The notes beneath the pieces were generated by a model. That model worked only from the letters and a program-made list of their open reading frames with translations. It ran no database searches and was not told where the DNA came from. DNA of 64,000 nucleotides from Takakia lepidozioides. Its lineage: Eukaryota; Streptophyta; Takakiopsida; Takakiales; Takakiaceae. How positions within the stretch are numbered: position 1 is the first letter of the stretch; each line of letters opens with the position of its first letter. Location of the stretch: positions 35,278,001-35,342,000 of the forward strand of contig CM060731.1 of NCBI GenBank assembly GCA_030704615.1, read 5' to 3'. Shown here piece by piece: positions 9,901-31,518 of the stretch. The position numbers and the translations under genes were made by a program.

Positions 9901-12900
9901 GGATACATTCTCATGGTTACTGAAAGAAGGCAAGTTTACTTCTGCAAACCACCAAAGGAAGAAAGAAACTCACTCGAGTGATCTACAGACACCCCTGATT
10001 CTCTTTCTTTTTGTTGAGATTCAGGTGTAGCTTAAGAAACATTCAGTACAATCTAAGCTAACTGTGTGACATATGGGCAGGTGCGGCCAGTGGCATGGTT
10101 GTCAGTAGTGTTGTACCCAGTGGGGCGTGTGGTGACAGCACTATCCACAAGTTTACTCAAACTCCTCGGCTTGAAAAGCAGTGGGTATGCATGCTGCTCT
10201 CATTATTTTTGGTGTTGTGTGAAAGCTGTTCGGAACTAAGGGGGGACTTGGGGTGTGCACAATGTTAGTTCTTTCAAATATTAAGGGCGTACCTCGTATT
10301 CCAGTTGAATCCAACTACAAAATCAAAATCATAGAAGCTCACTTCAGGTATCAATTCCTCGTTAATATCCCTTACATATGGCTTTTTCGTTCTTATACCT
10401 TTGTCCATGAAGTGGCCTTCATCTAGATCTAGTTATTATTGATTAAAACAGTTTAGAATGCTGTGAATGGACAGGGAACCATTTGTGAGTGAAGAGGAAC
10501 TCAAGCTGATGTTGAGAGGAGCAGAGCTAAGTGGAGCCATTGAAGAGGAAGAGCAGGTACCGCCTCTTATTTTTGTGGCCTTCAGTAAAAGCTGAAGCAA
10601 CTGATGAATGAGTGCACATTGCTTATCACCTCCTCCTATCAACCGCTGCTATGAGCTGCTTCCAAACTATAGAATGGATCACCTTGCTTGACCATTGCTG
10701 GCTGAAGCAAGTGATGAATTGGGTACACACTTCTAGTGGTTACGGCATCTCATCACCTCCTCTTATCAACCACTGCTATGGGCTGCTTTCAAACTAGGAA
10801 TGGATGGCGTTGCTTGACCATTGCTGTCTGCATTTGGTTGATCCCATAACGATCTTGTATGTAGGACCTGAGGATGGAAGGGTGGTATGTTGGGGCACAG
10901 GACATGATTGAGAATGTCCTGGAGATAAAAGACACATATGTGCAAGAAGTTATGACGCCTTTGGTGGATGTGGTAGCTATCGATGCTGGTGCCACACTAA
11001 TGGAGTTCCGCACTCTGTGGGTCAAACATCAGTACTCCAGGTATTCTGTTACCTTTTTTCTGGAAAGAAGATGGAAGTAATAGCAAGGAGCTTGGTAGAC
11101 CTGAAAGGGACAACCATTTGAAATGACAGCATGGGGAGTCACTTTCACCATTGCATGCTATTCTGAGGTGAGTGCAAAGGGTCTTTATTGTGTGAGCCCG
11201 CTGAGAAAAAAACCCTTAATCCCTTCACACAATGTCCGATAAATAGTTGAGATTCTTAATTAAGAGCTCAACGGGTTATTTTGTGATGCCCTAACCTGTC
11301 TGTGTGTTGGTTTTGGCAGGGTACCTGTGTTTGAACGCCGTATCGACAACATAGTTGGGATAGCCTATGCCATGGACATGCTTGATTATGTGGAGCAGGT
11401 CAGTTCTTGCCACCTCTTGGACAACCACTCAGAGGCAGTCAAGTTCGTAATTCTGTGTTGGACACTGTACAGATAAGACCAAGCTGATTGAGAACAAAAG
11501 AGGAAATCAGAGACAACAGATGTAGCCACTGTAGATAATATTAGAAAGTTACGTCTGGGTATGTGATGAAGATGCTCACTTAGTAACCGCAACACTTTTG
11601 TGTTTGGCTGAATCAATCTATATAGGGGGAAGGGAGATTGTGCACAGTACAATTTGAAAGAGCTACCACAATTAGAACACATTGGGCATGGAAAAAGTAA
11701 CTTTCAACATCAGCCTTTGCACGCCTTTGGAATGAAGCTATTTGTGCTACCTTCAACATGCAAAGTACACGTCTTGGGGGCATACCAAATTTGAGAGGGA
11801 GTTAACAATAGTTTGGACATATATGGCAGGATAGATGTAAAATCTGTTAGTACTTGTGGTGCTTGTATTGGTCAATAGGAAGCACTCCGAGAAATTATTG
11901 TGGAAATGCAGGCCGAGCTATTGCAGAGGTTAACAGTGGGACGCATTACGCACAGACCTGCTTATTTTGTCCCAGGTGACTGATTCCACATGTTCCCCAG
12001 ACTTTCTTACCATTTCTCAGGACTTCAAAGTTTCCTTGGGCACAGAACATAGCAAATTACTTACTAATTAAGTGCATAGGTGATGTTCCGTGCATTGCTT
12101 CCAATGGTCTCTAAATCTAACCTGGTTATGTTTGTGCAGACTCCATGTCAGTATGGAATTTGCTGAGGGAGTTCCGCATACGGAAAGTGCACATGGCAAT
12201 TGTTCTCAATGAGTACGGTGGCACTGTTGGGGTATGTGATGTTTTTCTGAATGGATGTGGTAGGAGACTCGTGTAGATATGCTGCCAAGTATTTCTGGTT
12301 CTCGTAGGGAAAGACCTCAGCCAGGGATTGGCTGTCCTGTGAACTATCACTGTCTTATGTTTTGAACATCTTAGGCTGGTCTGCCTTCAAATGTGGCTCT
12401 TGATACTATCTTTGGGATTTATGTCTTATTGGAAAATGTTGTGCTCGTGGGGCTCATTGTGCTCATGGTTGTGATTTGACTAAAGGATATTTAAGTCCTC
12501 TCTATTTATGTGAAGCCTTAGATTAATTTGTTTCCTGCTTCATAATGTACTATCAGGTTGTGACATTGGAGGATGTGGTGGAAGAAATTGTGGGTGAGAT
12601 TTTTGATGAAAATGATTCCAAGGTCTGTGGTTCCCCTTTGCCTGATTCCTTGCAATTTTCTGTTTGTGGAATGGTTGTCTACTGTCTATCTGTTACTTTT
12701 TGTGGGTTTTAACCCAAGGGGAATAAAACTTGATAAAATCACAAAATACCATATTGCTTGAGCACAGCAGATGAAACTAATCAATTTAAGTGCTATTATT
12801 ACCATGCTGACACCTTATGGTAGCCCCTTACCTTGGTAATCTGACCATAGTAAGGAAACAGCAGAAAGTTAACCTTGGCTAGAACAGATGTGATACATGT

Positions 12901-14702
12901 TGGTATCATTGCAATACCATACACATTAGACACAAGGGATTTATAATCTCACCTGGATTTCCCTGCCAGAGATACTCTCATCAGAGTTTGCTTGCCAGAG
13001 TTGATTTTTTTATAGGTTGTTCATATGGGTACAGGAAGAGATTCGAAAGAAGACTGGATATGTGGTGCAGAGAGCCGACGGGGTTTTTGATGTTGATGCC
13101 AACACATCTATAGAGGACCTTGCTGAGGCACTGGACGTTAAAACTCCCGAGGTGTGTGGATAAGAACTTTGTTAGTTTTAATGAGGTATTAACACTCATC
13201 TAATCCCCTTCTTTACCTTAATGAGGATTGTGATCTCTGGTTGGCAGGGTCCCTACCATTATGAGACTGTGTCAGGGTTTGTATGTGAAGCATTTGGTTA
13301 TATCCCACGAACTGGAGAGAGCATCAAGGTAGTGCTGCGAAAGGAGGATGCAGATGAAGGCTCAGAGCGTAGGGATGGCGAGGCTGACCACCAAGAAGAT
13401 CGCAGGGATAAGTTCCAACGGTATCGACTGGAGGTATCCTTGTTGCTCATGTCTCATGCTTGGCATAGCAATGGGTCTGTTTCACGGAATGTCATGTGAT
13501 TGTCAGCTATTATCAGAAGTAACTAAATCCATGTTAATTGGGGAACCTATGGAACCTGAAACATCAAGTAACCGAAATGTCTGTAGGCGCCAAACTATAT
13601 ACCTAAGGGCAGAGCCAGTCTCACTATTTCCAGAGTTGCTGCAACCATGTAGATCCTGGCTGGCAATGCTCGTAAAGTGGGATCGGTGCGGTTTGAGAGA
13701 TTGGAGAGTTCCCAGAGCAAAGAAGACAGTGACCGGGGGCTCCCACGTGCCTTGCGTCGTGGCTGGGAAGAGGCCACTGACAATAAGGGTGACAGGTGTG
13801 TATGCATCCCCTTCTAATTTCAAGTTGCTTTGTGGGCCTAAGGATGATCTGATTGAATGGATGTGAAACCTTGTATATACCAAGGCTCCTTCAAAGCTGG
13901 AGCCAATTCTTGTCGTCACGATTATAGTCTTGCTACTTATGAGGAATTATAGTTTACTTCTATAGGAGATCAGCAAATGATATAATCTGAAACTACAGGG
14001 TATTAGCCCTAATTGACAGAATCTATAGTGTCAAAAATATTCTTGGGTTTGACAGTGTTGCAAAGTGAGAGGCTCAGTCGCTGAGTTCACACGGGGCAGT
14101 ATCCTCAGTGTTTGACTGCTTCTGAGGTTTAGTAATTTTGGCCATCTACCATGTCTGACATTGTCAGGCTTTCAATTACTTGCTGTTTGAAACAATACAG
14201 GTCTATGGAAGACCAGCCATGGGTTGACCCAAACCCTCAGCAAATTTATCGTGAGGACACGGATGACGAGACTTGCAAGGCTCCCGAAGATGAGTTCACA
14301 GAGAACCATACTAAGAAGAAAGGCTACCTCATTCCTGAACACGTGCCAAACGAAGAGGATGCGATGACTTCAGATGCTTTGTCCATGGTGGGGACGCAAG
14401 ATTGGGAGATGGAGTGTGTGGAAAAGAAACTTCTAGATGGGCTTGAGACAGATGATGAATTGGATGTGAGTGTGGCCGCAGCGGTTGGCACATTGAGTGA
14501 TAAGTGGGAGGAGCAGGAAAGACAAGTTGAGAGACGCCGAAACAGACGCAGGAAACAATCGGCCGAAGCAGCTATGGAGCTAGACAGGCAACGCAAGTCT
14601 GACTTGCGGAGACGCGAAGCTGAGCTATCTATGGTCATGCTATCGCGGAGAGGTAGAGATGAGCAAAGGGAAGGTGATGGTTATCACGAAAGTGGAAATT
14701 GA
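6961..14702 (+). CDS. CNNM/DUF21-CBS-CorC membrane protein, plastid type (At3g13070/At1g55930-like), 17 exons
   Basis: Likely a chloroplast-envelope cation (Mg2+-type) transporter or regulator; this function is inferred from the CorC/CNNM family. Exons: 6961-7360, 8409-8474, 8710-8924, 9130-9227, 9444-9537, 9704-9781, 10081-10184, 10475-10556, 10901-11040, 11320-11398, 11912-11975, 12140-12231, 12557-12622, 13035-13151, 13248-13433, 13653-13795, 14201-14702. All have GT/AG borders and phases close to 841 residues. Residues 1-110 are Ser/Arg/Gly-rich with few acids (transit peptide). Hydrophobic segments and DUF21 (FFSMAETSITTLWPWKV, then RFLTTILIGT) span about 115-350, the CBS pair (VMTPLVDVVAID ... 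YSRVPVFERRIDNIVGIAYA ... HMAIVLNEYGGTVG) about 380-525, and the CorC/HlyC domain about 530-640. An acidic/basic tail of about 165 residues, longer than I recall for Arabidopsis, follows. An ATG at 6937 would add eight residues. Exon 11 could instead start at 11879. Confidence 0.92.
7885..7985 (-). mobile_element. LINE-like 3'-end fragment in intron 1
   Basis: The reverse complement (CCAAGGTAAGTCTTACTACC, then CAGCCCCTGACAAAGG and TGTGTTCCGCTCAAACTG) closely matches the plus-strand sequence at about 21070-21150. It is a short fragment of the repeat family described at 20640-21445, lying inside the first intron of the CNNM-type gene. Confidence 0.7.
10590..10832 (+). repeat. Tandem duplication in intron 8
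   Basis: A block of about 115-130 bp (GCTGAAGCAA, TCACCTCCTC, TATCAACC.CTGCTATG, GCTTGACCATTGCTG) occurs twice in direct order, at about 10590-10702 and 10703-10832. The copies differ by substitutions and a short insertion. It is non-coding and lies between exons 8 and 9 of the CNNM-type gene. Confidence 0.75.
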
Positions 14703-16204
14703 GTCCCGTGTATGTAGGTGGCAGTATGTGCTTGAATGTGTTTTGCAAGTTCTCTGAAGCTTTATCCATTGCACCTAGCCCTTTTGTACGGTCACCGAGC
14801 ATGAAAGATCTTTAGTTACGTGATTTCTCACAGTATGTCAGTTCCAGCCGTCTTAAGTTTGCAGAGTGAAGCTCGAGCACAATTCCAGACAAATCAAGCA
14901 CATTAGTTGCTAATCCAAGACACAGAACAGACCAGTTATAAGGGCTTTTCATTTGTGGCCCTCCTGAGGTGGAGGACTGTCTTAATTCTGCAGATGCTTT
15001 TCTTCTTCTATCATTTGGCGAGGCTGTGTATCATAAAGGATTTATTCATAATGAAAGGGAGGTACAGAAAGATGCCCTATGTTGCATCATGGAATGTGAT
15101 TGATACAAAGTTTTTGATAATTTGTCTAAGAGATGTATCTGTAGTGGTCAGAACTTCTCCATTGAAATGTTAGTGCAGTGATTTGGTAAGGAAATGAATT
15201 TACTTTTCAGTACCCATGACATTTACAACCACAATAAAACAGTCAACATCCTTCCAACACTTTTCATTACAAAAGTTTGACAGCAATTTGGCAATGCTAC
15301 CTCTATCTCGTTTCAATTTCACTGTATATTACTGTTCAACATGTATTGGTGATACTTCCGAAATTCTATAACCTTCCAACGCATGACACTCACTTTAATG
15401 TCCATGACAATTGAGACGAGAATCTGGAACATACAAAAGTCAGTTTTGAAGTGTTTGCAATTAAAAATCAAGTGCATTCGCAATGTATGTTAACACCACA
15501 TCATTTCATCCGTATTCTGAGTGATTGTTGAATACCCAAAACTACCATCAGCTCTTGGTATGTCCCTAGAAAAAGGTGGGGTGTTCTAGACTAAAATCCG
15601 TTCACATTGAGGCATCATCTCCCGCCTACAAGAACAATGCAAAGTTGGATCCAGAAAGATATGCTACAAGTGAGCATAGAAAATCCTGGAAATGATCATC
15701 ACATGCACAGAAATGAACACCTGAGCTCTCTGATCTGACCCACCTAATGATAACTCTCAAAATCCTACAAAAAGGTGCACGTTCGTGAGGTGCAGCACAG
15801 CCTCCAGCCACTACATATTCCAACAAAAGAGGGTAGGTGTGCATATGATACAGGATGTTGTATGACATGTGCGGGACAGGCCAAGAAGAAACATAGAGCG
15901 TACCAGTCTTAAAGCTTACCAGTCTAGCTCCATTCGTTTTGTGCTCATGGTAGAGACAGCAAATTGAACTGTACAAGGGCCAGAATCCTTGCACATTAGC
16001 AGTAAAACATGACCTTCTTCACATTGTCCTTGAGTGGAGGCAGAGGGCGAACTGGCGCACCCCCAACACCATGACCGATAACCTGTATTTGATAGTGAGC
16101 TGGTCGGCTCGTACCCTGGATGCCTGCGTGGCTGCATAGATAGAAATCAAACTCTGTGAGGTGGCATATTCTGGTGTCCAGTGTCCACTAGTTTTTTTAA
16201 GAAA
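14703..16204. other. Intergenic, CNNM 3' flank
   Basis: This is the 3' flank of the CNNM-type gene and probably includes its UTR. Open frames on both strands (for example 15626-15994 minus) show no recognisable domain or codon pattern. No RNA gene is seen. Confidence 0.6.
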
Positions 16205-16390
16205 AAAAGGTAGCTCAGCTGGTAAGTGTGGCACTGAGTGCCACCCAGATGACTCTGGGGTCAAATCCTGCTACTTGACGGGTGTGGTATGCTCGTATGC
16301 TCTTCTCCCCCTTCCCTGGGCGGTGTCCCATCAGAAAGCCTTACGGCGAGGTTACAGTGAAAGAGGTATTTTTTTTTTTTTTTTTTTTCA
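16205..16390 (+). mobile_element. tRNA-derived SINE, copy 1
   Basis: Box A TAGCTCAGCTGGTAAG (16211-16226) and box B GGGGTCAAATCC (16257-16268) are followed by a body containing GCTACTTGACGGGTGTGGTA and CATCAGAAAGCCTTACGGCG, ending with GAGGTTAC near 16355. A run of about 20 T follows (16370-16389). The same head, body and end recur at 63755-63895, so this is a repeat family and not a lone tRNA-like accident. It sits about 230 bp upstream of the helicase start codon. Confidence 0.85.
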
Positions 16391-16618
16391 AGGGGCCTGA
16401 TTTGTGACTGTCGCACCCAGGTGTTTCCCTTCTTTGAAAAAACAATTAAAAAAACATTTTTAGAAAAAAGACAAAATTGACCCTAGGTTTGCTTGCTCGT
16501 ACAAGGGTTTGTCGAGTGTCTGGGGGGATGGGGTCTGGGGAGGAAGGGAAGAGAAAAGGAAGAAGGGAGGGAGTGCGGGCCTAGCAGGTGATTCCAAGCT
16601 CTTTTGTACTTCGGACCG

Positions 16619-26595
<9,977 letters not shown>

Positions 26596-26790
26596 AACTA
26601 AGGGCCGGTTTACGGGCCCGGGCCCAAGAAATCATGGGCCCAAGACTAGAGCTTTTGGGCCCGCAATCGGGCTGAATGAACTGATTAAAATATAATTTTC
26701 AAGGAATTGGGCCCTCTTCGTGTAAGCCTATTGGGCCCAAGCCTAAGGCCCAACCTATACCAAAATCAGCCACTCTCCCCCTTCTTCCAT
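26596..26790. repeat. GGGCCC-rich repeat stretch
   Basis: GGGCCC or GGGCCCAAG occurs at least six times in under 200 bp (for example CGGGCCCGGGCCCAAG near 26620, then near 26636, 26659, 26710 and 26733). Another copy is near 27163, and GGGCCGGGCCGAATCGGGC lies near 6846 in front of the CNNM-type gene. Clustered palindromic motifs of this kind are common as subterminal repeats of DNA transposons; the family here is unknown. Confidence 0.5.
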
Positions 26791-26844
26791 TCTATGTCTT
26801 CTACACTTCACGTTGTCTCCCATCAAATCGTGTATACCTAAACT

Positions 26845-27102
26845 ATGGAAGCAAAAATGCATAATGTTTTTGTGACCTTGGTTCTATTCATGGCCTTCAA
26901 GCGCGTGATTACGACCATTTTGGCATTGCAACAACTTATAAACGAGCAATTTGCTGGATTGTTGATGATGTTTGTGTTCATCATGGAAAGAGGAGAGATA
27001 GAGAAGCCTGATGATTGCATGGGTAGAACTTGTGTTGAGTGCTTGCTGCAAGGTGGCTGTCGAGAGTCTCTAGTCTCTACCTGTGTACAATCCCATCTAT
27101 GA
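26845..27102 (+). other. Unassigned 85-codon ORF beside the GGGCCC repeats
   Basis: The ORF starts MEAKMHNVFVTLVLFMAFKR and has a hydrophobic/helical first half, then ERGEIEKPDDCMGR. A helical N-terminus with repeated Leu and Met is reminiscent of the start of some PIF/Harbinger-type transposases, but no catalytic domain follows. I do not recognise it, and it may be chance. Confidence 0.15.
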
Positions 27103-27145
27103 TATGTTTAGTCCTACGGCTGCGATAGGCTTAAAAAAATACATC

Positions 27146-29220
27146 TTAATGGTAGGTTTCTTGGGCCCAAGGGAAAGAGTTGGGTCTATGCCGTTCTATC
27201 AATTTTCTCTTCTTGGCACTGAACAACGACTTTGCAATATTATTCCTCATCTCAGCCAATTGTTTGGGAGTCTTGCCATGATTTTGCATTTTCACTTGAT
27301 ATATGTTGTTTGCGGATTTCCTCAATCGCTTCACATAATCAGGCTATGATCCCACAAGATCGTGTTCTTGAACAACCTCATTTTCCACAGGTGCTGCAGT
27401 ACCCTTGCCCTTTATTCCTTCAACCTCTGTCATAGGTTTGGGCATAACCTGCACATCAGGAATTTCCTTGGGCTGACTCTGTACCTTTGGTACCATGGGA
27501 TCTCCGACCATACAAGAGTTTTCATAGAGAAGATTGCCCTTCTCAATTTCTGCCGTGCTACCTGCTCTGTACCGGGGATGTCCAATCCCTCCCTCTCCAT
27601 AGTAAGAGGCTCCGGTGTAATAGCAAGTCGAGTCTGAGTTACCATTGGGGCAACTTGGTCAACTTGCTGTGCTGGCCGCGATAGTACTGACGTGACTTCT
27701 TTCTCCCTTCGGACTTCCAGCAATAACAACTCATTGTGTTGTTGTACCCCATCTTATGCTATGGAAACATCGTTGTAAGGGTTTATTGTGGCAAGTAGAT
27801 CCGCCATTACAATTGCGTCCCTCTTCTGTCTCTTGGACTGGTGCTGCCTCTCTAATCCTCCTTCACATTGTGAAGAGCCTTGCTCCGCAACTGCAGTTTG
27901 TGGCTGCCTCAAACACCCCCATTACCTTGCGTTCTTGCTTGCTCGATATCAAAGATAATCTGTGCAATAATTGGGCCAGACACAATGATTGGGGACTTGA
28001 CAGTAGTAGTCTGTAATCGTTTCATCTCCTCCACCAGACGACTGTGCATCATCTCTGCTCAAGCTACATCCTCTCATCTCAAGGCTTTCAAAACCTCATC
28101 CGTAAAAGATCTGCTAAGATACTGTTGGTTCTGTTTCATGGCAAACGAAATGTTTAGTACCTAGCCAATTTCCCTCAACCCTGGATATTCGGCTTTGGTG
28201 CAATTGAATCCCTGGTTCCTGAAAAAACTTGTTTCTTAGGAAAGATCCTCTATTTGCAATCTTGCCCTATGTTCATCCACGTTCACATTACCAAATGATA
28301 ATTCAAAAGCTGTTGCAAGTACTGCGGAGTAACTTATATATTTAGGCCCTTCACCTGGGTAACTCCCGTTTTTTGCTCAAAGTTCTTGATGAACTAGATC
28401 ATCAAATCCCGATGATGCAAAGACCACTCTTTGCGCAACAGTCTCTCCAACCGCAACTCCTTCAGCAACTGCACTGCCTGTGGTGTGACGATTGTTTGCC
28501 TTTGTAAGATCGTCGTGCTTTTCACTCGTAGATCCTCCATCTCTCTAATTCGCTTCATCCCGGACAAACAAGAAGGCCTTGTTTGGAATAACTACAGGAA
28601 AGCTTGTAATGCGTATAGCATGAAAGTGTGATTAGCACAGAATGGAACAGGCAAGTGGGTGTAAGCCTGTGGGGCTTGCAAATAGTGAGTAAGAGAGAAA
28701 GTACTTTCGACCTATCATTCCTTGCGCCACTGCGTAAGAAGTAGAGCTAGTGTATAATCCGTGATATCCGCCATAGTTACAAAACTATAGCTTTGATTGC
28801 CCCTCCTGTTGAGACACTGGTTATCCGGGATAACACCTATTCTTCCGCCCGTCTGTTAATTTCATCCAAATGACCTTCCTGTGTGCTTTGCCCCTCAGAC
28901 ACTCCTACATCAACAGCTTGAATAATGCTGTTCTCCTCCTGCCTCATTCCATTCCCAAGGCGCTTTGTTTGGCGTTGACTGTGGCGGTGCCGCCTGGAAG
29001 ATGAGGACGCAAGGCGGCATCTTCTTAGTTTTTTGTTCTTGTTTCTTGAATGAAGTCTCTTGCACAAAATTCACGTTGCTGATTGGTGGTTTCCTCATTA
29101 GATAATTTCGCATTTTTACCTTAATCTGTTCACATTCCATCTTAGAATGACCACTAGAACTGCATATGTGGCAAAGGTTTCCATTTTCCGGACGCGTAAA
29201 ATATTCCGTTACCTGTCATT
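27146..29220 (-). pseudogene. Gag-like retroelement remnant with CCHC zinc knuckle
   Basis: Near 29130-29180 the minus strand encodes CHICSSSGHSKMEC, a perfect C-x2-C-x4-H-x4-C nucleocapsid knuckle. It is followed by basic sequence (EQIKVKMRNYLMRK). Further along the same strand, near 28290-28560, a charged protein-like stretch (TPQAVQLLKELRLERLLRKE, then WSLHHRDLMI, stop, FIKNFEQKTGVTQVKG) continues through stops. The strand equals that of the gypsy pol next door, but gag lies downstream of pol, so this is a second element or a rearranged copy. Confidence 0.5.
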
Positions 29221-29524
29221 TGGATGCATTAATGGGTTCGTAATAAGTTTCGGCTGATGTACCGGGTAGGTACTTTGACGGCCCTGTTTGTCTTCTTGTG
29301 TGATGACGTTTGTTATTGCAGTACATGCAATACGGAGTGCTTTGCCCCTTAGGCCACGTGTTTGAATTCAAACACCCTTCTGTTTCCTTCTGTCCGCATG
29401 GCACATTCTCCGAGTTTGACTTCCAAACTGTCTTTACACTTACCGGCCACTTTAGTAATGTTAACCCGTGTCCCCCTGTCACTGCCCTTATGGACTGTGC
29501 AACCTGTGTAGGAAGTGTCGCCTG

Positions 29525-29630
29525 TGTTGGGCTGTGACAGGCTGTGGTAGGCTGTGATATGTTATAATAGATTGTGGAAGGCTGTGATATGTTGTGACAA
29601 ACTGTGGTAGGCTGTGATGGCTGTGTGAAC
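29525..29630. repeat. ~20-bp minisatellite (AGGCTGTGATATGTTGTGA type)
   Basis: Imperfect tandem repeats of a TAGGCTGTGATATGTTGTGACAAACTGTGG-like unit lie here. On the minus strand they encode a repeated YHSLPQ peptide that ends the integrase frame. Confidence 0.7.
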
Positions 29631-30769
29631 ACATGTGTTCTCTGCCATGGCCATACACATTCGGCTTTATGACAAGTGCTTCATGCTCCGCTGGTGCTAC
29701 TGGTGTAGTCTGTGACTGCATCTGCGTTTCAAGATGCAAATCATGCTGCAATGGTCTATCATGAATACCACTGTATCCCTTCAACTTATTGGCATTGACT
29801 CTACCAAGCATCTCTTTGTTAATGGTTTGTAACATAGCTATGTTGTTATCATACATCTTCTGTATGACATAAGGTCCTTTCCATGGTGATTTAAGCTTAG
29901 AAGCTTTAATCTTTCTATTCTTCTGCAACCACAGTACCAAATCACCTGTATTAAAAGTCTTCAATTTACCTTCATCAAACTGATCCTTCACCTTCATCTG
30001 AATTCTGGCCATGTTATCTGCTGCATCAACACGTACTTCTTCCACATGATATAGTTCATGTTTTCTTTAATTGAATCCTCCAATTCCATTCTCCTCCCAC
30101 ATTTAGTTCTCATGGTAGGTAATAAGAATTTAAAGCTTCCATGCCATAAACTAATTGGAATGGTGTGTACTTGGTGGTGACCTTATATGACGTCATATAT
30201 GACCACAAAGCTGTCAACAACTTTGTATCCCAGTCTGTCCTTGATCGCATTGACTATCTTAGCCAAGATAGTGCATAATATTTTGTTGGTGGCCTCTGCC
30301 TGCCCATTGCCCTGTGGGTAATATGTTGTACTATTCCTGTGCACAATCATGAACTTCTTAGTCAATAGTTCAATGGTCTCATTAATGAAATGACTTCCCT
30401 GGTCATTGATAAATTCCTGGGGACAGCCAAATCTTGTGATAATGTTCTCATATATGAACTTTGTTGTGGACTTAGCTGTGTTCTCTCTTAGAGCCTTAGC
30501 TTCCACCCATTTTGTGGTATAATCAGTGGCTGTGATTATATACTTGTTTTGTGCATTCCTGGCTGGTGGATTGATTGGTCCAACAAAATCCAATCCCCAT
30601 TTCTGGAATGGTTCAGTAGGCATTGTAGGATGCAAAGCCATCTTCCTAGATTTTGCAAGGGACCTAGCCTCTGGCACTCATCACAGCTCTTACAATACTT
30701 GTGTATATCTCTAAACAAGGTAAGCCACCAGTAACCTGCAAGTAATATTTTCCTACTAGTAGTCTCTTC

Positions 30770-31518
30770 CAGTGTTGGCCGGGTACCATGTTTTGAGCCT
30801 TCTTCCGGTCCCGGTTATGGCGTACTCTTTGAAAACAATGGATGGCCGGGGCAGGGTATACCAATAGGTTTGAAAAACATCTCGGTTACAGGTTCTCAAT
30901 AAACACATGGATTTTTTTTTTGTCCAGTTCTCAATCTACCAGTTATGCCATCTTAAAAAATGCCGGTTCCATGGTACCGGTTATGGGATTCATCCACTTT
31001 TATTTACTTTTTATTTTTTTCTAGCATTTTTGTGTATGTGTGTAAAACTATACACAAAAGGGCTGTGGCCCGGTGATAAGCCACTAGAGTATTAGTTGTG
31101 GGTCTCGGGTTCAAAGTTCAAATGTTCAACCCTGTCATCTATCTCTCTGCCCCTCTAATACACTAAGCTTACAACTTACAACTTACAACTATTGTCTTAG
31201 CCGAATGCCGAATGCCCAACTAATTAATTTCCTACTTGGACATTCTCATTAATGTTGTGCACCTAATCTCCCCAACATTGTAATTTCATAACTACCATCA
31301 CTAACCCTTATACTTGTATTATCTAGAACCGCCTCTACGCCATCCACATTTGCTCCGGATCTTGCTCCGGGTATAACACCCTTATAATCACCATGCCGGT
31401 TCTCTAGCCGGTTAGGAAGCTCGATTTTTTTTCCGGTTCCCTTCCATAGCCGATTCCTGCAGGGGCTGCACTTTCTGGTTATGTACATGTGCATAACCGG
31501 CAAATAACCGCCGGATTG
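30770..31518. mobile_element. Non-autonomous hAT-like element with 8-bp target-site duplication
   Basis: This 749-bp block interrupts the gypsy integrase finger. GTCTCTTC flanks it on both sides (30762-30769 and 31519-31526), and the reading frame resumes if the block plus one flank is removed. The element starts CAGTGTTGGCCGGG and ends CGCCGGATTG, so terminal inverted repeats are weak beyond the CA dinucleotide and CCGG motifs. CCGGTT/AACCGG recurs many times, densest near both ends, like hAT subterminal repeats. An 8-bp duplication is characteristic of hAT. No transposase is present. Confidence 0.7.
31061..31125 (+). mobile_element. tRNA-derived SINE-like head inside the hAT-like element
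   Basis: Box A-like TGGCCCGGTGATAAGCC (31066-31082) and box B-like CGGGTTCAAAGTTC (31106-31119) lie about 25 nt apart. It resembles the minus-strand motif at 53800-53885 (TGTGG, then CGGTGATA). No cloverleaf forms, so it is not called a tRNA gene. Confidence 0.4.

Noticed and set aside
11879-11911. Longer exon 11 of the CNNM-type gene
   Set aside because: The acceptor at 11878 also keeps phase, but would insert 11 residues absent from the homologue as I recall it; 11912 gives a gap-free fit.
15626-15994. 122-codon minus-strand ORF
   Set aside because: No recognisable domain, repeat or splice context.
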